Below are positions 25,620 to 34,376 of a stretch of DNA of 34,764 nucleotides, piece after piece. How positions within the stretch are numbered: position 1 is the first letter of the stretch; every line of letters begins with the position of its first letter. Location: the NCBI GenBank assembly GCA_027483345.1, contig JAIXUV010000004.1:1-34764 (forward strand). Reading direction: 5' to 3'. Position numbers and translations under genes: made by a program. The DNA is from Verrucomicrobiales bacterium (GTDB lineage: Bacteria > Verrucomicrobiota > Verrucomicrobiia > Limisphaerales > UBA9464). The notes below the pieces were generated by a model that was not told the DNA's origin, did no database searches, and worked only from the letters and a program-made list of their open reading frames with translations.

Positions 25620-26252
25620 GTGATCGCACTCCTCGATTACGATTCCGGCAACATCCGCAGCGTCGAGAAGGCCCTTCGAAGGGTCGGCGCCGAGGTGCAT
25701 CGCACCCGCACGGCTGAGGGGATGCGCGGAGCCCAGGGCGTGGTCCTGCCCGGCGTCGGCGCCTTCGACGACTGCATCCACGCACTCCAGCGCCAGGAAC
25801 TGCTCGAGGGCGTCCGCAACTGGATCGCCGAAGGGCGCCCCTTCCTCGGCATCTGCGTCGGATACCAGGCGCTCTTCGATCGCAGCGAGGAATTCAACTC
25901 CTGCGCGCTCGGTCTCGGCATCCTTCGTGGACCCGTGGTCCGCTTCCAGCCGACCGCCGAGGAACCCCGCCTGAAGATCCCGCAGATCGGATGGAACCAG
26001 ATCGAACTCACCCGCCCCGACTGCCCGCTGTACCGCGGGATCCCCGACGGCAGCTGGTTCTACTTCGTCCACTCCTTCCACCCGCGTCCGGAGGATTCCT
26101 CGGTCATCGCAACGCGCACCACCTACGGGATGCCCTTCGCCTCTTCCGTCTGGCGCGACAACGTGTTCGCCACCCAGTTCCATCCGGAGAAAAGCCAGGA
26201 GAACGGCCTGCGCCTCCTCGGCAACTTCGTGGAGATCGCCGCCCGTTCCTGA
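25620..26252 (+). CDS. hisH: Imidazole glycerol phosphate synthase, glutaminase subunit HisH
   Basis: 210 residues from a GTG start. Class I glutamine amidotransferase that supplies ammonia to HisF for histidine and AICAR formation. The nucleophile is Cys79 in FLGICVGYQ (usually GICLGMQ), and the other triad members are His188 and Glu190 in TQFHPEKSQ. IALLDYDSGNIRSVEKAL, GVVLPGVGAFDDC and FYFVHSFHP are family features. hisF is not adjacent and the gene stands alone among unrelated neighbours, so its partner must be elsewhere. Confidence 0.95.
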   Translation: MIALLDYDSGNIRSVEKALRRVGAEVHRTRTAEGMRGAQGVVLPGVGAFDDCIHALQRQELLEGVRNWIAEGRPFLGICVGYQALFDRSEEFNSCALGLGILRGPVVRFQPTAEEPRLKIPQIGWNQIELTRPDCPLYRGIPDGSWFYFVHSFHPRPEDSSVIATRTTYGMPFASSVWRDNVFATQFHPEKSQENGLRLLGNFVEIAARS

Positions 26253-26502
26253 TTCGTCAGGGCTGGGAGGGACCGGACCTCACGCAGAATCGCAAAGACG
26301 CCAACCGGGGAGCTGGAAACGGCTCCGAACGCGGCCCAAAAGGGCCATCGCCCGGACTCGATCGGACAAAACCCGAGGTTTCCTGCCCTTTACCCGCGGT
26401 TTTGCGGCTTCGAGTGCCGGCCCATTCCGCCTGAGTTCCCCCCAGCCTCCCTTCGCGGACCACTCACGCCGCCAGTTTTCCTTGGACACTCCATCGCGGC
26501 CG
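26253..26502. other. Non-coding spacer with degenerate inverted-repeat element
   Basis: 250 bases between hisH and the ars operator. ACGCAGAATCGCAAAGACGCC (26282-26302 region) is echoed in inverted orientation near 26395-26420 (its complement reads GAAGCCGCAAAACCGCGGG), and both are followed by GGAAAC. A small hairpin GGCCC-AAAA-GGGCC lies near 26334-26348. The small ORFs here look non-coding. Confidence 0.35.
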
Positions 26503-26510
26503 CTCATATT
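26482..26510 (+). promoter_or_regulatory. Candidate arsR promoter
   Basis: TTGGAC (26482-26487), 17 bases, then CATATT (26505-26510; four of six matches to TATAAT). The -10 falls inside the arsR operator and predicts a start site about 5-8 bases before the arsR ATG, a nearly leaderless message. This is an inference from spacing. Confidence 0.45.
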
Positions 26511-26528
26511 CCGTTAATGGAATATGAG
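26503..26528 (+). promoter_or_regulatory. ArsR operator palindrome overlapping the start codon
   Basis: Exact 10-bp inverted repeat CTCATATTCC (26503-26512) and GGAATATGAG (26519-26528) with spacer GTTAAT. The right arm contains the arsR ATG. The AT-rich sequence contrasts with the GC-rich surroundings. Position and symmetry fit autorepression by the dimeric ArsR. Confidence 0.8.
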
Positions 26529-26919
26529 GTTGGTGGAGATCTACCAGTGCCTTTGTGACGAGACGCGATTGAGGCTGTTGAACCTGTTGCAGACGGGTCC
26601 CCTGTGCGTTTGTCACCTTCAGGAGGTCCTCGACATGGGCCAGGTGGCCGTGTCGAAGCACCTCGGCTATCTCCGTCGTCATGGCTTGGTCACCGCCACG
26701 CGTGAAGGCAAATGGCGGATCTACCGTCTGGTCGATCCCGCCCCGCCGGAGTTGCGGCGTCACCTCGCCTGCCTCCAGGACTGCACCCGGGAGATCCCCC
26801 TCTTCTGCGAGGACCAGCGCCGACTCGCCGCCCGCCTACAGGACTGCTGTCCATCGGGGCCGCCTGCCGGAACGCGGGAACCCTCGGCGATCCACTTCCG
26901 AACGAAACCGAATCCATGA
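26524..26919 (+). CDS. arsR: ArsR-family arsenite-responsive repressor
   Basis: 131 residues, a winged-helix repressor. It begins [20 protein letters not shown], and the metal-binding alpha3 motif is GPLCVCHLQ (Cys28 and Cys30), close to the ELCVCDL arsenite site of plasmid/E. coli ArsR. The recognition helix is [17 protein letters not shown]. The C-terminal tail adds further cysteines (ACLQDC, LFCED, LQDCC), which may complete an arsenite site. It overlaps arsC by ATGA. Arsenite binding should release the overlapping operator and induce the four-gene operon. Confidence 0.93.
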   Translation: MRLVEIYQCLCDETRLRLLNLLQTGPLCVCHLQEVLDMGQVAVSKHLGYLRRHGLVTATREGKWRIYRLVDPAPPELRRHLACLQDCTREIPLFCEDQRRLAARLQDCCPSGPPAGTREPSAIHFRTKPNP

Positions 26920-27368
26920 GCGACGTCATGCTTCCGAAGATCCTCATCCTCTGCACCGGCAACTCCTGTCGCAGCCATCTCGCCGAAGGCATACTCCGGG
27001 CGGAATCCCGGGGCCGTTTCGAGGTGGTCAGCGCCGGATCCAAACCGTCCGGATACGTCCATCCGCTCGCCATCCGGGTCATGGGGGAGATCGGCATCGA
27101 CATCTCCGCGCACCAGTCCAAGCACATGGAGCTGTTCCTGGCGGACCGGATCGAGACGGTGATCACGGTGTGTGGCAATGCCGACCAGGTCTGTCCGGTC
27201 TATCCGGGCCAGCTCAACCGGCACCATTGGCCGTTCGAGGACCCGGCCCATGCCGTCGGAACCGAGGAGGAGAAGCTCGCGGTGTTCCAGCGTGTGCGCG
27301 ACGAGATCCGGGCGGTCTTCATCGCCTATGCCCGCGGACGCCAGGACGAGGCCGCCGCGCGCGGCTGA
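26916..27368 (+). CDS. arsC: Arsenate reductase, thioredoxin-coupled (low-molecular-weight phosphatase fold)
   Basis: 150 residues. It reduces arsenate to arsenite. The active-site loop is CTGNSCRS (Cys13 and Arg19, a C-x5-R motif). The shuttle cysteines Cys86 and Cys93 in [10 protein letters not shown] are seven apart, as in the thioredoxin-linked Staphylococcus pI258 ArsC, so this is the thioredoxin type rather than the glutaredoxin type. The ORF-track start at 26712 lies inside arsR; the ATG at 26916 overlaps its stop (ATGA). Stop is TGATCCGCC. Confidence 0.95.
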   Translation: MSDVMLPKILILCTGNSCRSHLAEGILRAESRGRFEVVSAGSKPSGYVHPLAIRVMGEIGIDISAHQSKHMELFLADRIETVITVCGNADQVCPVYPGQLNRHHWPFEDPAHAVGTEEEKLAVFQRVRDEIRAVFIAYARGRQDEAAARG

Positions 27369-27415
27369 TCCGCCAAACCCAATCGACGAAACCCAAACAG
27401 CCTTCCATTTCGAAG

Positions 27416-28231
27416 ATGAGCACCCCGATCGATCTCAACACGCTTCCCGCCGACGCCATCCGCGACCAGGTCCGCCAACGCTACGGAAGAATCGCCTTGG
27501 ACGCGGTTGCCGCCGACTCCGGCTGCTGTACACCGCAGGAACGGTGCTGCGGGGGAGAGCTTTCGACCGACGCCGAGAGCCTCGGCTACTCGAAGGAACA
27601 GGCCGACGCAGCCCCTGCAGGCGCCAACCTCGGGCTCGGGTGCGGCAACCCGCACGCGATCGCCTCCCTCCGGCCCGGCCAGACCGTGCTCGACCTCGGA
27701 TCCGGCGCCGGCTTCGACTGCTTCCTCGCGGTCCGCGAGGTCGGTCCCACTGGCTCTGTCATCGGCGTGGACATGACCCACGAGATGTTGGCCAAGGCCC
27801 GCGCCAACGCCCGCAAGGCCGGCCACGCCAACGTCGAATTCCGCCTGGGCGAGATCGAAGCGCTCCCCGTCGCCGACAACTCGGTCGACGTCATCCTGTC
27901 CAACTGCGTGATCAACCTCAGCCCGGACAAGCCCCGGGTCTTCCGCGAAGCGTTCCGCGTCCTCCGCTCCGGCGGCCGTCTCGCCGTGTCCGACGTCGTG
28001 GCGACCGCCGTGCTCCCGGCCGATGTCCGGGCGGATTGGGGCGCCTACACCGGCTGCATGGCCGGCGCCTCGCTCATTGCCGATCTCGAACGGATGCTCC
28101 AGGACGCCGGCTTCGTCTCGGTCCGGATCGAGCCGAAGGATTCCTCCCGGAGCTTCATCCGTGAATGGCTCCCTGGCTCCCGGGTCGAGGACTTCCTCCT
28201 CTCCGCGGCCATCTCCGCCGTGAAGCCCTGA
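27416..28231 (+). CDS. arsM: Arsenite S-adenosylmethionine methyltransferase ArsM
   Basis: 271 residues. It methylates arsenite to methylated, partly volatile arsenicals. SAM motif I is VLDLGSGAGFDC (91-102). Cysteines likely to bind arsenite are Cys76 (GLGCGNP), Cys164 (LSNCVINLSPD) and Cys214 (YTGCMAGA), matching the placement in ArsM proteins. A further cluster, SGCCTPQERCCGG, lies at 36-47. The frame in the track begins at 26681, inside arsR; the ATG at 27416 gives the natural N-terminus. It lies 47 bases after arsC and 9 bases before the aquaporin gene. Confidence 0.94.
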   Translation: MSTPIDLNTLPADAIRDQVRQRYGRIALDAVAADSGCCTPQERCCGGELSTDAESLGYSKEQADAAPAGANLGLGCGNPHAIASLRPGQTVLDLGSGAGFDCFLAVREVGPTGSVIGVDMTHEMLAKARANARKAGHANVEFRLGEIEALPVADNSVDVILSNCVINLSPDKPRVFREAFRVLRSGGRLAVSDVVATAVLPADVRADWGAYTGCMAGASLIADLERMLQDAGFVSVRIEPKDSSRSFIREWLPGSRVEDFLLSAAISAVKP

Positions 28232-28240
28232 TCCGCGACC

Positions 28241-28900
28241 ATGAACCGCCTGCTCGCCGAGTTCCTCGGGACGTTCTTCCTGGTTTTCGCGGGAACCGGT
28301 GCGGTGGTCGTGGACGATCTCCACGGCCATCCGTTCGGCAGCATGGGCATCGCGCTGGTCTTCGGGCTCGCGGTGCTGACGTTGATCTACGCCTTCGGCG
28401 AGCTATCGGGCGCCCATTTCAATCCCGCGGTCACCTTGGGATTCGCGATTGCAGGACGCTTCCGCTGGAAGGAAGTCCCCGGCTATGCCACCGCACAATT
28501 CCTCGGGGCGCTCGGGGCTTCGGCCGTGCTTCGCCTTCTCTTTCCAACCCACAAGGGCCTCGGATCGACGGTACCCGCCGGAACCCCGACATCCGCGCTG
28601 GCGATGGAGATCCTGCTCACCCTGTTCCTGATGCTGGTGATCCTGCGGGTCTCCACCGGCGCCCGCGAAAAGGGAATCACGGCGGGCATCGCCGTCGGAG
28701 CCATGATCGGACTCGAGGCGATGTTCGCGGGGCCGTTCTGCGGTGCCTCCATGAATCCGGCCCGATCCACGGGTCCCGCCCTGGTCTCCGGACAACTCGC
28801 CCACCTCTGGGTCTACCTGGCTGCCCCGTGCATCGGAGCGTGGATCGCGGTGGGCATCGACCGGCTCCTCGGGCCGCCCCCAATGGCGCCGAGGGACTGA
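28241..28900 (+). CDS. Aquaporin/MIP-family channel in an arsenic operon (AqpS-like)
   Basis: 219 residues, six membrane helices and both half-helix NPA motifs: HFNPAVT (61-63) and SMNPARS (172-174), the second followed by the selectivity-filter Arg175. In Sinorhizobium meliloti an aquaglyceroporin, AqpS, in the ars operon lets arsenite formed by ArsC leave the cell, and this operon has the same logic with no Acr3 or ArsB. Arsenite transport is inferred from context; water or glycerol conduction alone is possible. Confidence 0.9.
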   Translation: MNRLLAEFLGTFFLVFAGTGAVVVDDLHGHPFGSMGIALVFGLAVLTLIYAFGELSGAHFNPAVTLGFAIAGRFRWKEVPGYATAQFLGALGASAVLRLLFPTHKGLGSTVPAGTPTSALAMEILLTLFLMLVILRVSTGAREKGITAGIAVGAMIGLEAMFAGPFCGASMNPARSTGPALVSGQLAHLWVYLAAPCIGAWIAVGIDRLLGPPPMAPRD

Positions 28901-29008
28901 GCCGACGAAATCGAGACAGGCTGCCGCTCAACTCCGCGTCGATTTCCGGTTGGGAGACGATGCCCTCCGTCACCGTACCCAGCGGCTCCGAACGCACCCT
29001 TTGGGATT

Positions 29009-30070
29009 TCAGAATCCTCGCCGCAGGGACTCCCGGACGTCGTCAACCGTGACGCTTCGCATGATCCGCCGCAGCTCGTCCGGGCTCCCGGCGATGTCCC
29101 GCCCGTCGTAGCGGTAGAAGTCCAGGGGACGTCCCCCGACGCCCGGGTTCGGGATGCGGATCCAGTCCCGACGGCGTGGGTGAACCGGAGGATTCAGGGT
29201 CGGCGTCTCGATGACCCATTGACGCGGGACTTCCATGGCAGCGGCCACGTGCATGAAGACCGTGTCCACGCTGATGAACCCCGCGCATCGGGCAACGAGG
29301 GCCATGGCTTCCCGCAGCGTCGAGGTCTTGGCTTCCTGGAAGGCGACGCCAGTACGGCGGAGTTCGGCGTGCAACGCCGCTTCCTCCGGTCCACCGAACA
29401 GCACTGGCCGGATCCCCGGAAGGACGGACGGAAGCGCGCGAAGCAGCCCGGCCCAGTTCTCGAGCGGCCAACGCCGCAGGGCCAGGTTCTTGGTGCCGCC
29501 GGATCCCAGATGGATGCCGAGCATGTGCCCTTCCCCACCGACGTTTTCCGCACACCACCGAGCCGCCCATTCCCGCTCGGAAGGATCGAGGAAGACCTCG
29601 TAACGGGGATCAGGATCCGTCGGGCGCAGGCCGATCCGCTCCAGCAGGCGCAGGTTGTTCTCCATCGCGTGGAGCCCGTAGTCCTGGGGGCAGGAACGGG
29701 TGACCAACAACCGGTCAGGCCAACCTTGGTTCTCGTACTCGTGGCTCAGGCGTTCCCGGGCTCCGATCAACCGGGCGATAAACCGATATCCGCGCCGGCC
29801 TTGGGTGTGGGTGTTGATCGACAGGTCGTAGCGGCGTTTTCGAAGGCGCAGGCAGAAGGCGATGGAACCGGTCCGGGAACCGCCGAGGAAGTCATGCTGA
29901 TGCACCTCGTCGACGTGGGGGTTGCCCAGGAGTACCTGGCGTGCCCCCTTCCACAGGACGAGGGCCTCGATGCGCGCCCGGGGATATTGGCGCCGCAGCT
30001 CGTGGAAGAGCGGCGTCGCCATGAGCGTGTCGCCGATTCCAGAGAGCGAGATGACCAGGATGCGGTCCAC
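29009..30070 (-). CDS. Glycosyltransferase family 9 (heptosyltransferase-like)
   Basis: 353 residues from a GTG start. The opening ILVISLSGIGDTLMATPLFH is the standard GT9 N-terminal strand-loop of ADP-heptose:LPS heptosyltransferases. The C-terminal half has LGIHLGSGGTKNLALRRWP for donor binding and CAGFISVDTVFMHVAAAMEVP, equivalent to the acceptor/donor site DTGLMHLAAA. It likely adds a heptose or similar sugar to lipopolysaccharide or another surface glycan on the inner face of the membrane. No other LPS genes are adjacent. It is convergent with the aquaporin gene and divergent from the oxidoreductase gene. Confidence 0.9.
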   Translation of the reverse strand: MDRILVISLSGIGDTLMATPLFHELRRQYPRARIEALVLWKGARQVLLGNPHVDEVHQHDFLGGSRTGSIAFCLRLRKRRYDLSINTHTQGRRGYRFIARLIGARERLSHEYENQGWPDRLLVTRSCPQDYGLHAMENNLRLLERIGLRPTDPDPRYEVFLDPSEREWAARWCAENVGGEGHMLGIHLGSGGTKNLALRRWPLENWAGLLRALPSVLPGIRPVLFGGPEEAALHAELRRTGVAFQEAKTSTLREAMALVARCAGFISVDTVFMHVAAAMEVPRQWVIETPTLNPPVHPRRRDWIRIPNPGVGGRPLDFYRYDGRDIAGSPDELRRIMRSVTVDDVRESLRRGF

Positions 30071-30244
30071 TTCCGGGGATGCTGCATCGGAACCGTGGCC
30101 GGGGCGATTCCGAAGGTGTCGCGGCTTCCCGTCGGGAGGGTCCCGCCGTTACGATCCGGAAAGGATCGGCGGATTTTTCGGCCGCCCCACCGCAGGACGG
30201 ATGACATTCCGGCCTCCGGGAAGTACCCAAGCCGCCAACAAAGC

Positions 30245-31372
30245 ATGAGTTCCGTCCAGAACACCGATGTCGTCGTCATCGGCGCCGGCATCGTCGGCAT
30301 CGCCATCGCCACCCTCGAGTCCGAACGCGGACGCCGCGTGACCGTGCTCGAACGCGAGGAACGTCCTATCGGCGCGTCCACCCGGAACTTCGGATTGGTC
30401 TGGCCCATGGGACAGCAGGCGGGGCCGATGTGGGACCGCGCACAGCGTTCGCGGAAACGCTGGCTCGACCTCGCCCCCAAGGCGGGCTTCCACGCCGCGG
30501 CCAACGGCTCGCTCCACCTCGCGCACAACGAGCTGGAGAAGGCGGTCCTGACCGAGTTCCTCGGGCTGGCCCCTGCGGATTTCCAAGGCCAATGGCTGGA
30601 GGCCAACGAGGTGCCGGTCCGCTGCGCCGCGGTCCGCCGCGAAGGCCTGGTCGGTGGTGTCTGGAGCCCGCACGAAGCGACCGTCGACGGACGCGAGGCG
30701 CTGCCCAAGATGCTCGCCTGGCTCGCAAGGGAACGCGGCGTGGACGTCCGCTTCGACGCCGCCGTTTCCCGCGTCGAGGACCACGGTGTCTGGTCCGCCG
30801 CCGGACGCTTTCAGGCGAAGCGCATCTACGTCTGCACCGGCTCGGAACTGCGGATCCTCTACCCGTCGGTCTTCCGCGACTCGGGAATCACCAACTGCAA
30901 GCTGCAGATGTGGCGCACGCCTCCCCAGGCCGGTTCCTGGCGCCTCGGCCCCTCTCTCTGCGCCGGACTCACGCTGCTCCACTACGCCGCGTTCAACCCC
31001 TGCCCGTCCCTCCCGGCCCTGCGCAAGGCGTTCGAGGCCTCCCATCCGGAGTACATCGCCAATGGCATCCATGTGCTGGTCTCCCAGAACGGCTCCAACG
31101 AGGTGATCCTCGGGGACACCCACCACTACGGCCTCACCCAGGATCCGTTCCTGCACGAACGCCTCGACGCCTTGGTCGCGAAGTACCTCGACACGTTCGC
31201 GGTGCTTCCCGACGCCCGGGTCGCCGAGCGCTGGATGGGCGTCTACGCCAAGCTCCCCGGGAAGACCGAGTTCGTCCACGAACCGGAACCCGGTGTCACC
31301 ATCGTCAACGCCCTGAGCGGCGCCGGCATGACGCTCTCGTTCGGCGTCGCAGAGGAAATCGTCCCGGCCTGA
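30245..31372 (+). CDS. FAD-dependent oxidoreductase, TIGR03364-like
   Basis: 375 residues, DAO superfamily. The FAD-binding motif is VVVIGAGIVGIAIA near the N-terminus, followed by VTVLERE and the family-typical GASTRNFGLVWPMGQ. The C-terminal substrate/FAD region ends VNALSGAGMTLSFGVAEEI. This matches the TIGR03364 group, whose members are found with phosphonatase-like hydrolases and are proposed to oxidatively deaminate an aminophosphonate. The next gene is a DUF5690 transporter 16 bases downstream. No phosphonatase is in the window. The upstream extension in the ORF track is antisense to GT9. Confidence 0.85.
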   Translation: MSSVQNTDVVVIGAGIVGIAIATLESERGRRVTVLEREERPIGASTRNFGLVWPMGQQAGPMWDRAQRSRKRWLDLAPKAGFHAAANGSLHLAHNELEKAVLTEFLGLAPADFQGQWLEANEVPVRCAAVRREGLVGGVWSPHEATVDGREALPKMLAWLARERGVDVRFDAAVSRVEDHGVWSAAGRFQAKRIYVCTGSELRILYPSVFRDSGITNCKLQMWRTPPQAGSWRLGPSLCAGLTLLHYAAFNPCPSLPALRKAFEASHPEYIANGIHVLVSQNGSNEVILGDTHHYGLTQDPFLHERLDALVAKYLDTFAVLPDARVAERWMGVYAKLPGKTEFVHEPEPGVTIVNALSGAGMTLSFGVAEEIVPA

Positions 31373-31388
31373 TCCCCGGACCACCCTC

Positions 31389-32699
31389 ATGAACCCTGCA
31401 CCGGACGGCGCCCGCTCCCGCTTCACGGCCCTCCTGGACCGTCATCCGGCACTGTTCACGGCGGTCGCCGTGGCCTCCGCGTTCGGGGCGTACACCGCGA
31501 TGTACGCCTTCCGGAAGCCTTTCTCCGCCGCGACCTTCTCCGGCCAGTCGGTGGGGGGCTACGACCTGAAGGGCCTGCTCGTGGTCGCCCAGATCCTCGG
31601 GTACACGCTCTCGAAATTCCTCGGGATCAAAGTGGTCAGCGAAGCCGGCGCCGGTCGCCGCATCGCGCTCATCGGCGGCCTCATCGCCCTAGCCTTCGCG
31701 CCGCTGGCCCTCCTTCCGGTCGTCCCGACCTGGGCCCGGGTGCTCTGCCTCTTCATCAACGGACTCCCTCTCGGAATGATCTGGGGACTCGTCTTCGGCT
31801 TCCTCGAGGGACGGCGTGTGACCGAGTTCCTCGGCCTCGGGATGAGCGTGAGCTTCATCTTCGCCTCCGGTTGGACGAAGTCCGTCGGCGTCTTCCTGAT
31901 GCAGAAGGGCGGCGTCGCCGAGAACTGGATGCCCGCCGCCACCGGCCTGGTGTTCGTCCCGCTGCTCGCAGCCTGCCTTGCCGGACTCGCCCTGCTGCCA
32001 CCGCCCAATGCCGAGGACGTCGCCACCCGCAGTCGCCGGGATCCCATGTCCGCCGAGGCCCGCCGCCGCTTCCTCCGGGAGAACTTCCTGATCCTGGTGT
32101 TCCTCATCGTCCCCTACGTTTTGCTCACGGTTTTCCGAGACCTGCGTGACACGTTCATGGCCGACGTGCTCAAGGAGCTCGGCCACCCGCCGGACCCGGC
32201 GTTCTTCGCCCGGGTCGAGACCTGGGTGGGAATCGGCGTCCTGGCAGCCTTGGCGGGACTCTGGTTCATCAGGGACCACTGGAAGGCGCTCGGAGTCTAT
32301 CACGTGCTCATCGCTCTCGGCTCCATCCTGGTGGGAGGCTCCACGCTGGCCTTCTCCAAGGGGATGATCGGCCCGTCCGCCTGGATGATCCTCACCGGCC
32401 TCGGCGGCTACCTCGGGTACGTCCCGTTCAACAGCATCCTTTTCGACCGCTTCCTCGCCGCCACCCGCAAGGTGGCCACCGCGTCGTTCCTGATCCAGAT
32501 CGCCGACTCCCTGGGCTACCTCGCCTCGGCGTCGCTCTATCTCCAACGGACCTTCTCGAAGACCAAGCCCGCGTGGACGCGCCTCACCCTGGACTGCGGC
32601 CTGGGACTGGCGGTGCTGGTTCCGGTCTTCCTGGCGGTTTCCTGGTGGTGGCTGGGCCGTGAACGGTCCCGCAGCCACACCGGCGCCAAGCCGGACTGA
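31389..32699 (+). CDS. DUF5690-family MFS-like membrane transporter
   Basis: 436 residues with about twelve hydrophobic segments in two halves. The first part includes ASAFGAYTAMYAFRKPFSAA and later GLPLGMIWGLVFGFLEGR. The second half has GLGGYLGYVPFNSILFDRFL. These match the DUF5690 family, related to major-facilitator transporters. It is probably co-transcribed with the oxidoreductase and could import that enzyme's substrate. Substrate unproven. Stop is TGACC. Confidence 0.83.
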   Translation: MNPAPDGARSRFTALLDRHPALFTAVAVASAFGAYTAMYAFRKPFSAATFSGQSVGGYDLKGLLVVAQILGYTLSKFLGIKVVSEAGAGRRIALIGGLIALAFAPLALLPVVPTWARVLCLFINGLPLGMIWGLVFGFLEGRRVTEFLGLGMSVSFIFASGWTKSVGVFLMQKGGVAENWMPAATGLVFVPLLAACLAGLALLPPPNAEDVATRSRRDPMSAEARRRFLRENFLILVFLIVPYVLLTVFRDLRDTFMADVLKELGHPPDPAFFARVETWVGIGVLAALAGLWFIRDHWKALGVYHVLIALGSILVGGSTLAFSKGMIGPSAWMILTGLGGYLGYVPFNSILFDRFLAATRKVATASFLIQIADSLGYLASASLYLQRTFSKTKPAWTRLTLDCGLGLAVLVPVFLAVSWWWLGRERSRSHTGAKPD

Positions 32700-32822
32700 C
32701 CTGACTTCCAAAGTCCTCGGGCCCGGTCCGGAGACAGGTTTGTCACAATTCCGACAGGATCCGTGAACTCCGCCATCGGAACGTCGCTCGCGACCGCCGA
32801 CGGATTTGCTTAGCTGAGGATC

Positions 32823-33662
32823 ATGTCGAAGTCGAAGTCCCCGGCCATCGCGTCGGGGCACCCCGGACGCCGGGGATTCACCCTCATTGAGCTGCTCGTC
32901 GTGATCGCGATCATCGCGATTCTGGCAGGAATGCTCCTGCCCGCCCTGGGCAAGGCCAAGTCGAAGGCGCTCCAGACCCAGTGCCTCGGAAACACCCGCC
33001 AGATCGGGTTGGCCACCACCCTCTACGCGCAGGACAACGTCGAGTACTACCACCACCGCGGCAGCGCGGGGAACTACTCCCTGCCGAATCACGGCAAGTG
33101 GACCAGCAGCCCACAGTCCGAGGTCCTTCTGCCCTCCGACCACTCCGAGGCCTACTGGGGGATCGCCTACTTCAACTATCTCAAGGGCCCACGTCAGATG
33201 TTCCGCTGCCCTTCCGCCAAGCGCGTGGATGAGTGGCGCGAGGACGGCCTGACCTACCCTTCCGCATGGTGGCTCAATTCCTCGATCGGGATCAGCCAGT
33301 ACGTCCTGAATCCGCCGGCCCGCGGCAATCCCGCCGAAGTCGATTCCTCGGTCCGACGCCGGATCAGCTCCTTCGAGAATCCGTCGTCGACCCTGTTCGC
33401 GCAGGACTCCGGCGAACAGAAGATGGAAGGCGCCGACGATTCGACCGGCCTGTTCCCCGGCCGCACGGAATGCCTCACCCAATGGAAGTACTCCCTCGCC
33501 GGGCTCTATCCCGGATTCAAGTGGGAGTTCGAGTGGTTCCGCCACAGCCGCCGCTCGATGATCATCTGGATGGATGGCCACTCGAGCACGATTCCCTACT
33601 CGAAAACCGGCTACGACTACCGCTGGTACACCGGTGAAGCCCCCCTGCAGGCCGCGCCATGA
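32823..33662 (+). CDS. Type II secretion/pilin-like prepilin with H-X9-DG motif
   Basis: 279 residues. The prepilin-peptidase site is RRG|FTLIE (cleavage after Gly18, Glu at mature position 5), followed by the hydrophobic helix [19 protein letters not shown] and [17 protein letters not shown]. Near the C-terminus, [15 protein letters not shown] fits H-X9-DG exactly, a motif of the large prepilin-like families of Planctomycetes and Verrucomicrobia. The body includes a [20 protein letters not shown] segment that recurs in the second prepilin at 34377. Role in a pseudopilus or surface structure is inferred. It overlaps the lipoprotein gene by ATGA. Confidence 0.92.
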   Translation: MSKSKSPAIASGHPGRRGFTLIELLVVIAIIAILAGMLLPALGKAKSKALQTQCLGNTRQIGLATTLYAQDNVEYYHHRGSAGNYSLPNHGKWTSSPQSEVLLPSDHSEAYWGIAYFNYLKGPRQMFRCPSAKRVDEWREDGLTYPSAWWLNSSIGISQYVLNPPARGNPAEVDSSVRRRISSFENPSSTLFAQDSGEQKMEGADDSTGLFPGRTECLTQWKYSLAGLYPGFKWEFEWFRHSRRSMIIWMDGHSSTIPYSKTGYDYRWYTGEAPLQAAP

Positions 33663-34051
33663 AGAATCCCATGGAAGCCATCCGTCGCCTCACGATCGGA
33701 ATCGCGACCCTGGCAATCCTGGCCGCTGCGGGATGCGGAGCCGATGGCGATGCGCGCCCGGCTACCGTCACCGCGGAACAAGCCCCATCCACTCTCAAGG
33801 ACGCCTTCAAGGGGGCGTCGGACGAGGTCCGCGGCCAAGCGGATGCCGCCGGTTCCGCACTCGGAGGCGGCGACGCCCCGGGCGCCTTCTTCACGCTGGT
33901 GGATCTCTCCGGACGTCCCGACCTGACCCCGCAGCAGCGCGAAGCCGCGGCCGCGGCCATGATGGCGGCCAAGGCGAAACTCGCCGCCGCCGCCGCCCAG
34001 GGCGACGCACGATCCCGCGAGGCCTTGGAGACCTACTCCTCGGGCAAGTGA
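33659..34051 (+). CDS. Small lipoprotein, function unknown
   Basis: 130 residues. The N-terminus is a lipoprotein signal peptide ending at AAAGC, with Cys26 predicted to be lipidated. The mature part is rich in Ala, Gly, Asp and Lys, mostly helical and without a recognisable domain (for example [20 protein letters not shown]). Its ATG overlaps the prepilin stop, so the two proteins are translated together. It could be an accessory for the pilin-like structure; that is inference. Confidence 0.82.
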   Translation: MKNPMEAIRRLTIGIATLAILAAAGCGADGDARPATVTAEQAPSTLKDAFKGASDEVRGQADAAGSALGGGDAPGAFFTLVDLSGRPDLTPQQREAAAAAMMAAKAKLAAAAAQGDARSREALETYSSGK

Positions 34052-34376
34052 CCGGGACGAGCAGGCCGTCTGGAATCCGGGAACACGGTCGTGCGCGGGG
34101 CCGCACCGGCGGCGTCGGACACTGACCTCTGTCGGAGTCCGACCTCAATCGGTCGCAGTATTCCTCTTCATCGAACTCCCGGTTTCTTCGACATCGCGTA
34201 TCCGTTGCAGGTGCGGCACTTCTCACGGCTGCCGACCCTCAATGAATTTTCGTTAACGATACTCGCATCAAGTCCATCCCAACGCGGTCCCACCCGCGCC
34301 GCAGGGATTGCGATTCCAAGCCATGGAACGGTCAGGGATTTTCCTAGCCGGGTCGTGAGGCGCCGGATACACCCCA
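34052..34376. other. 325-base spacer before the second prepilin
   Basis: I see no gene. GTCGGAC (34114-34120) and GTCCGAC (34137-34143) form a 7-bp stem with a long loop, a weak terminator candidate. AATTTTCGTTAACGATACT (34243-34262) is an AT-rich patch that could hold a promoter for the next prepilin. The 69-residue minus-strand ORF at 34168 is not convincing. Confidence 0.5.

Noticed and set aside
29180-30244. Upstream extension of the FAD oxidoreductase frame
   Set aside because: It is antisense to the GT9 gene, and the dinucleotide-binding motif begins just after the ATG at 30245.
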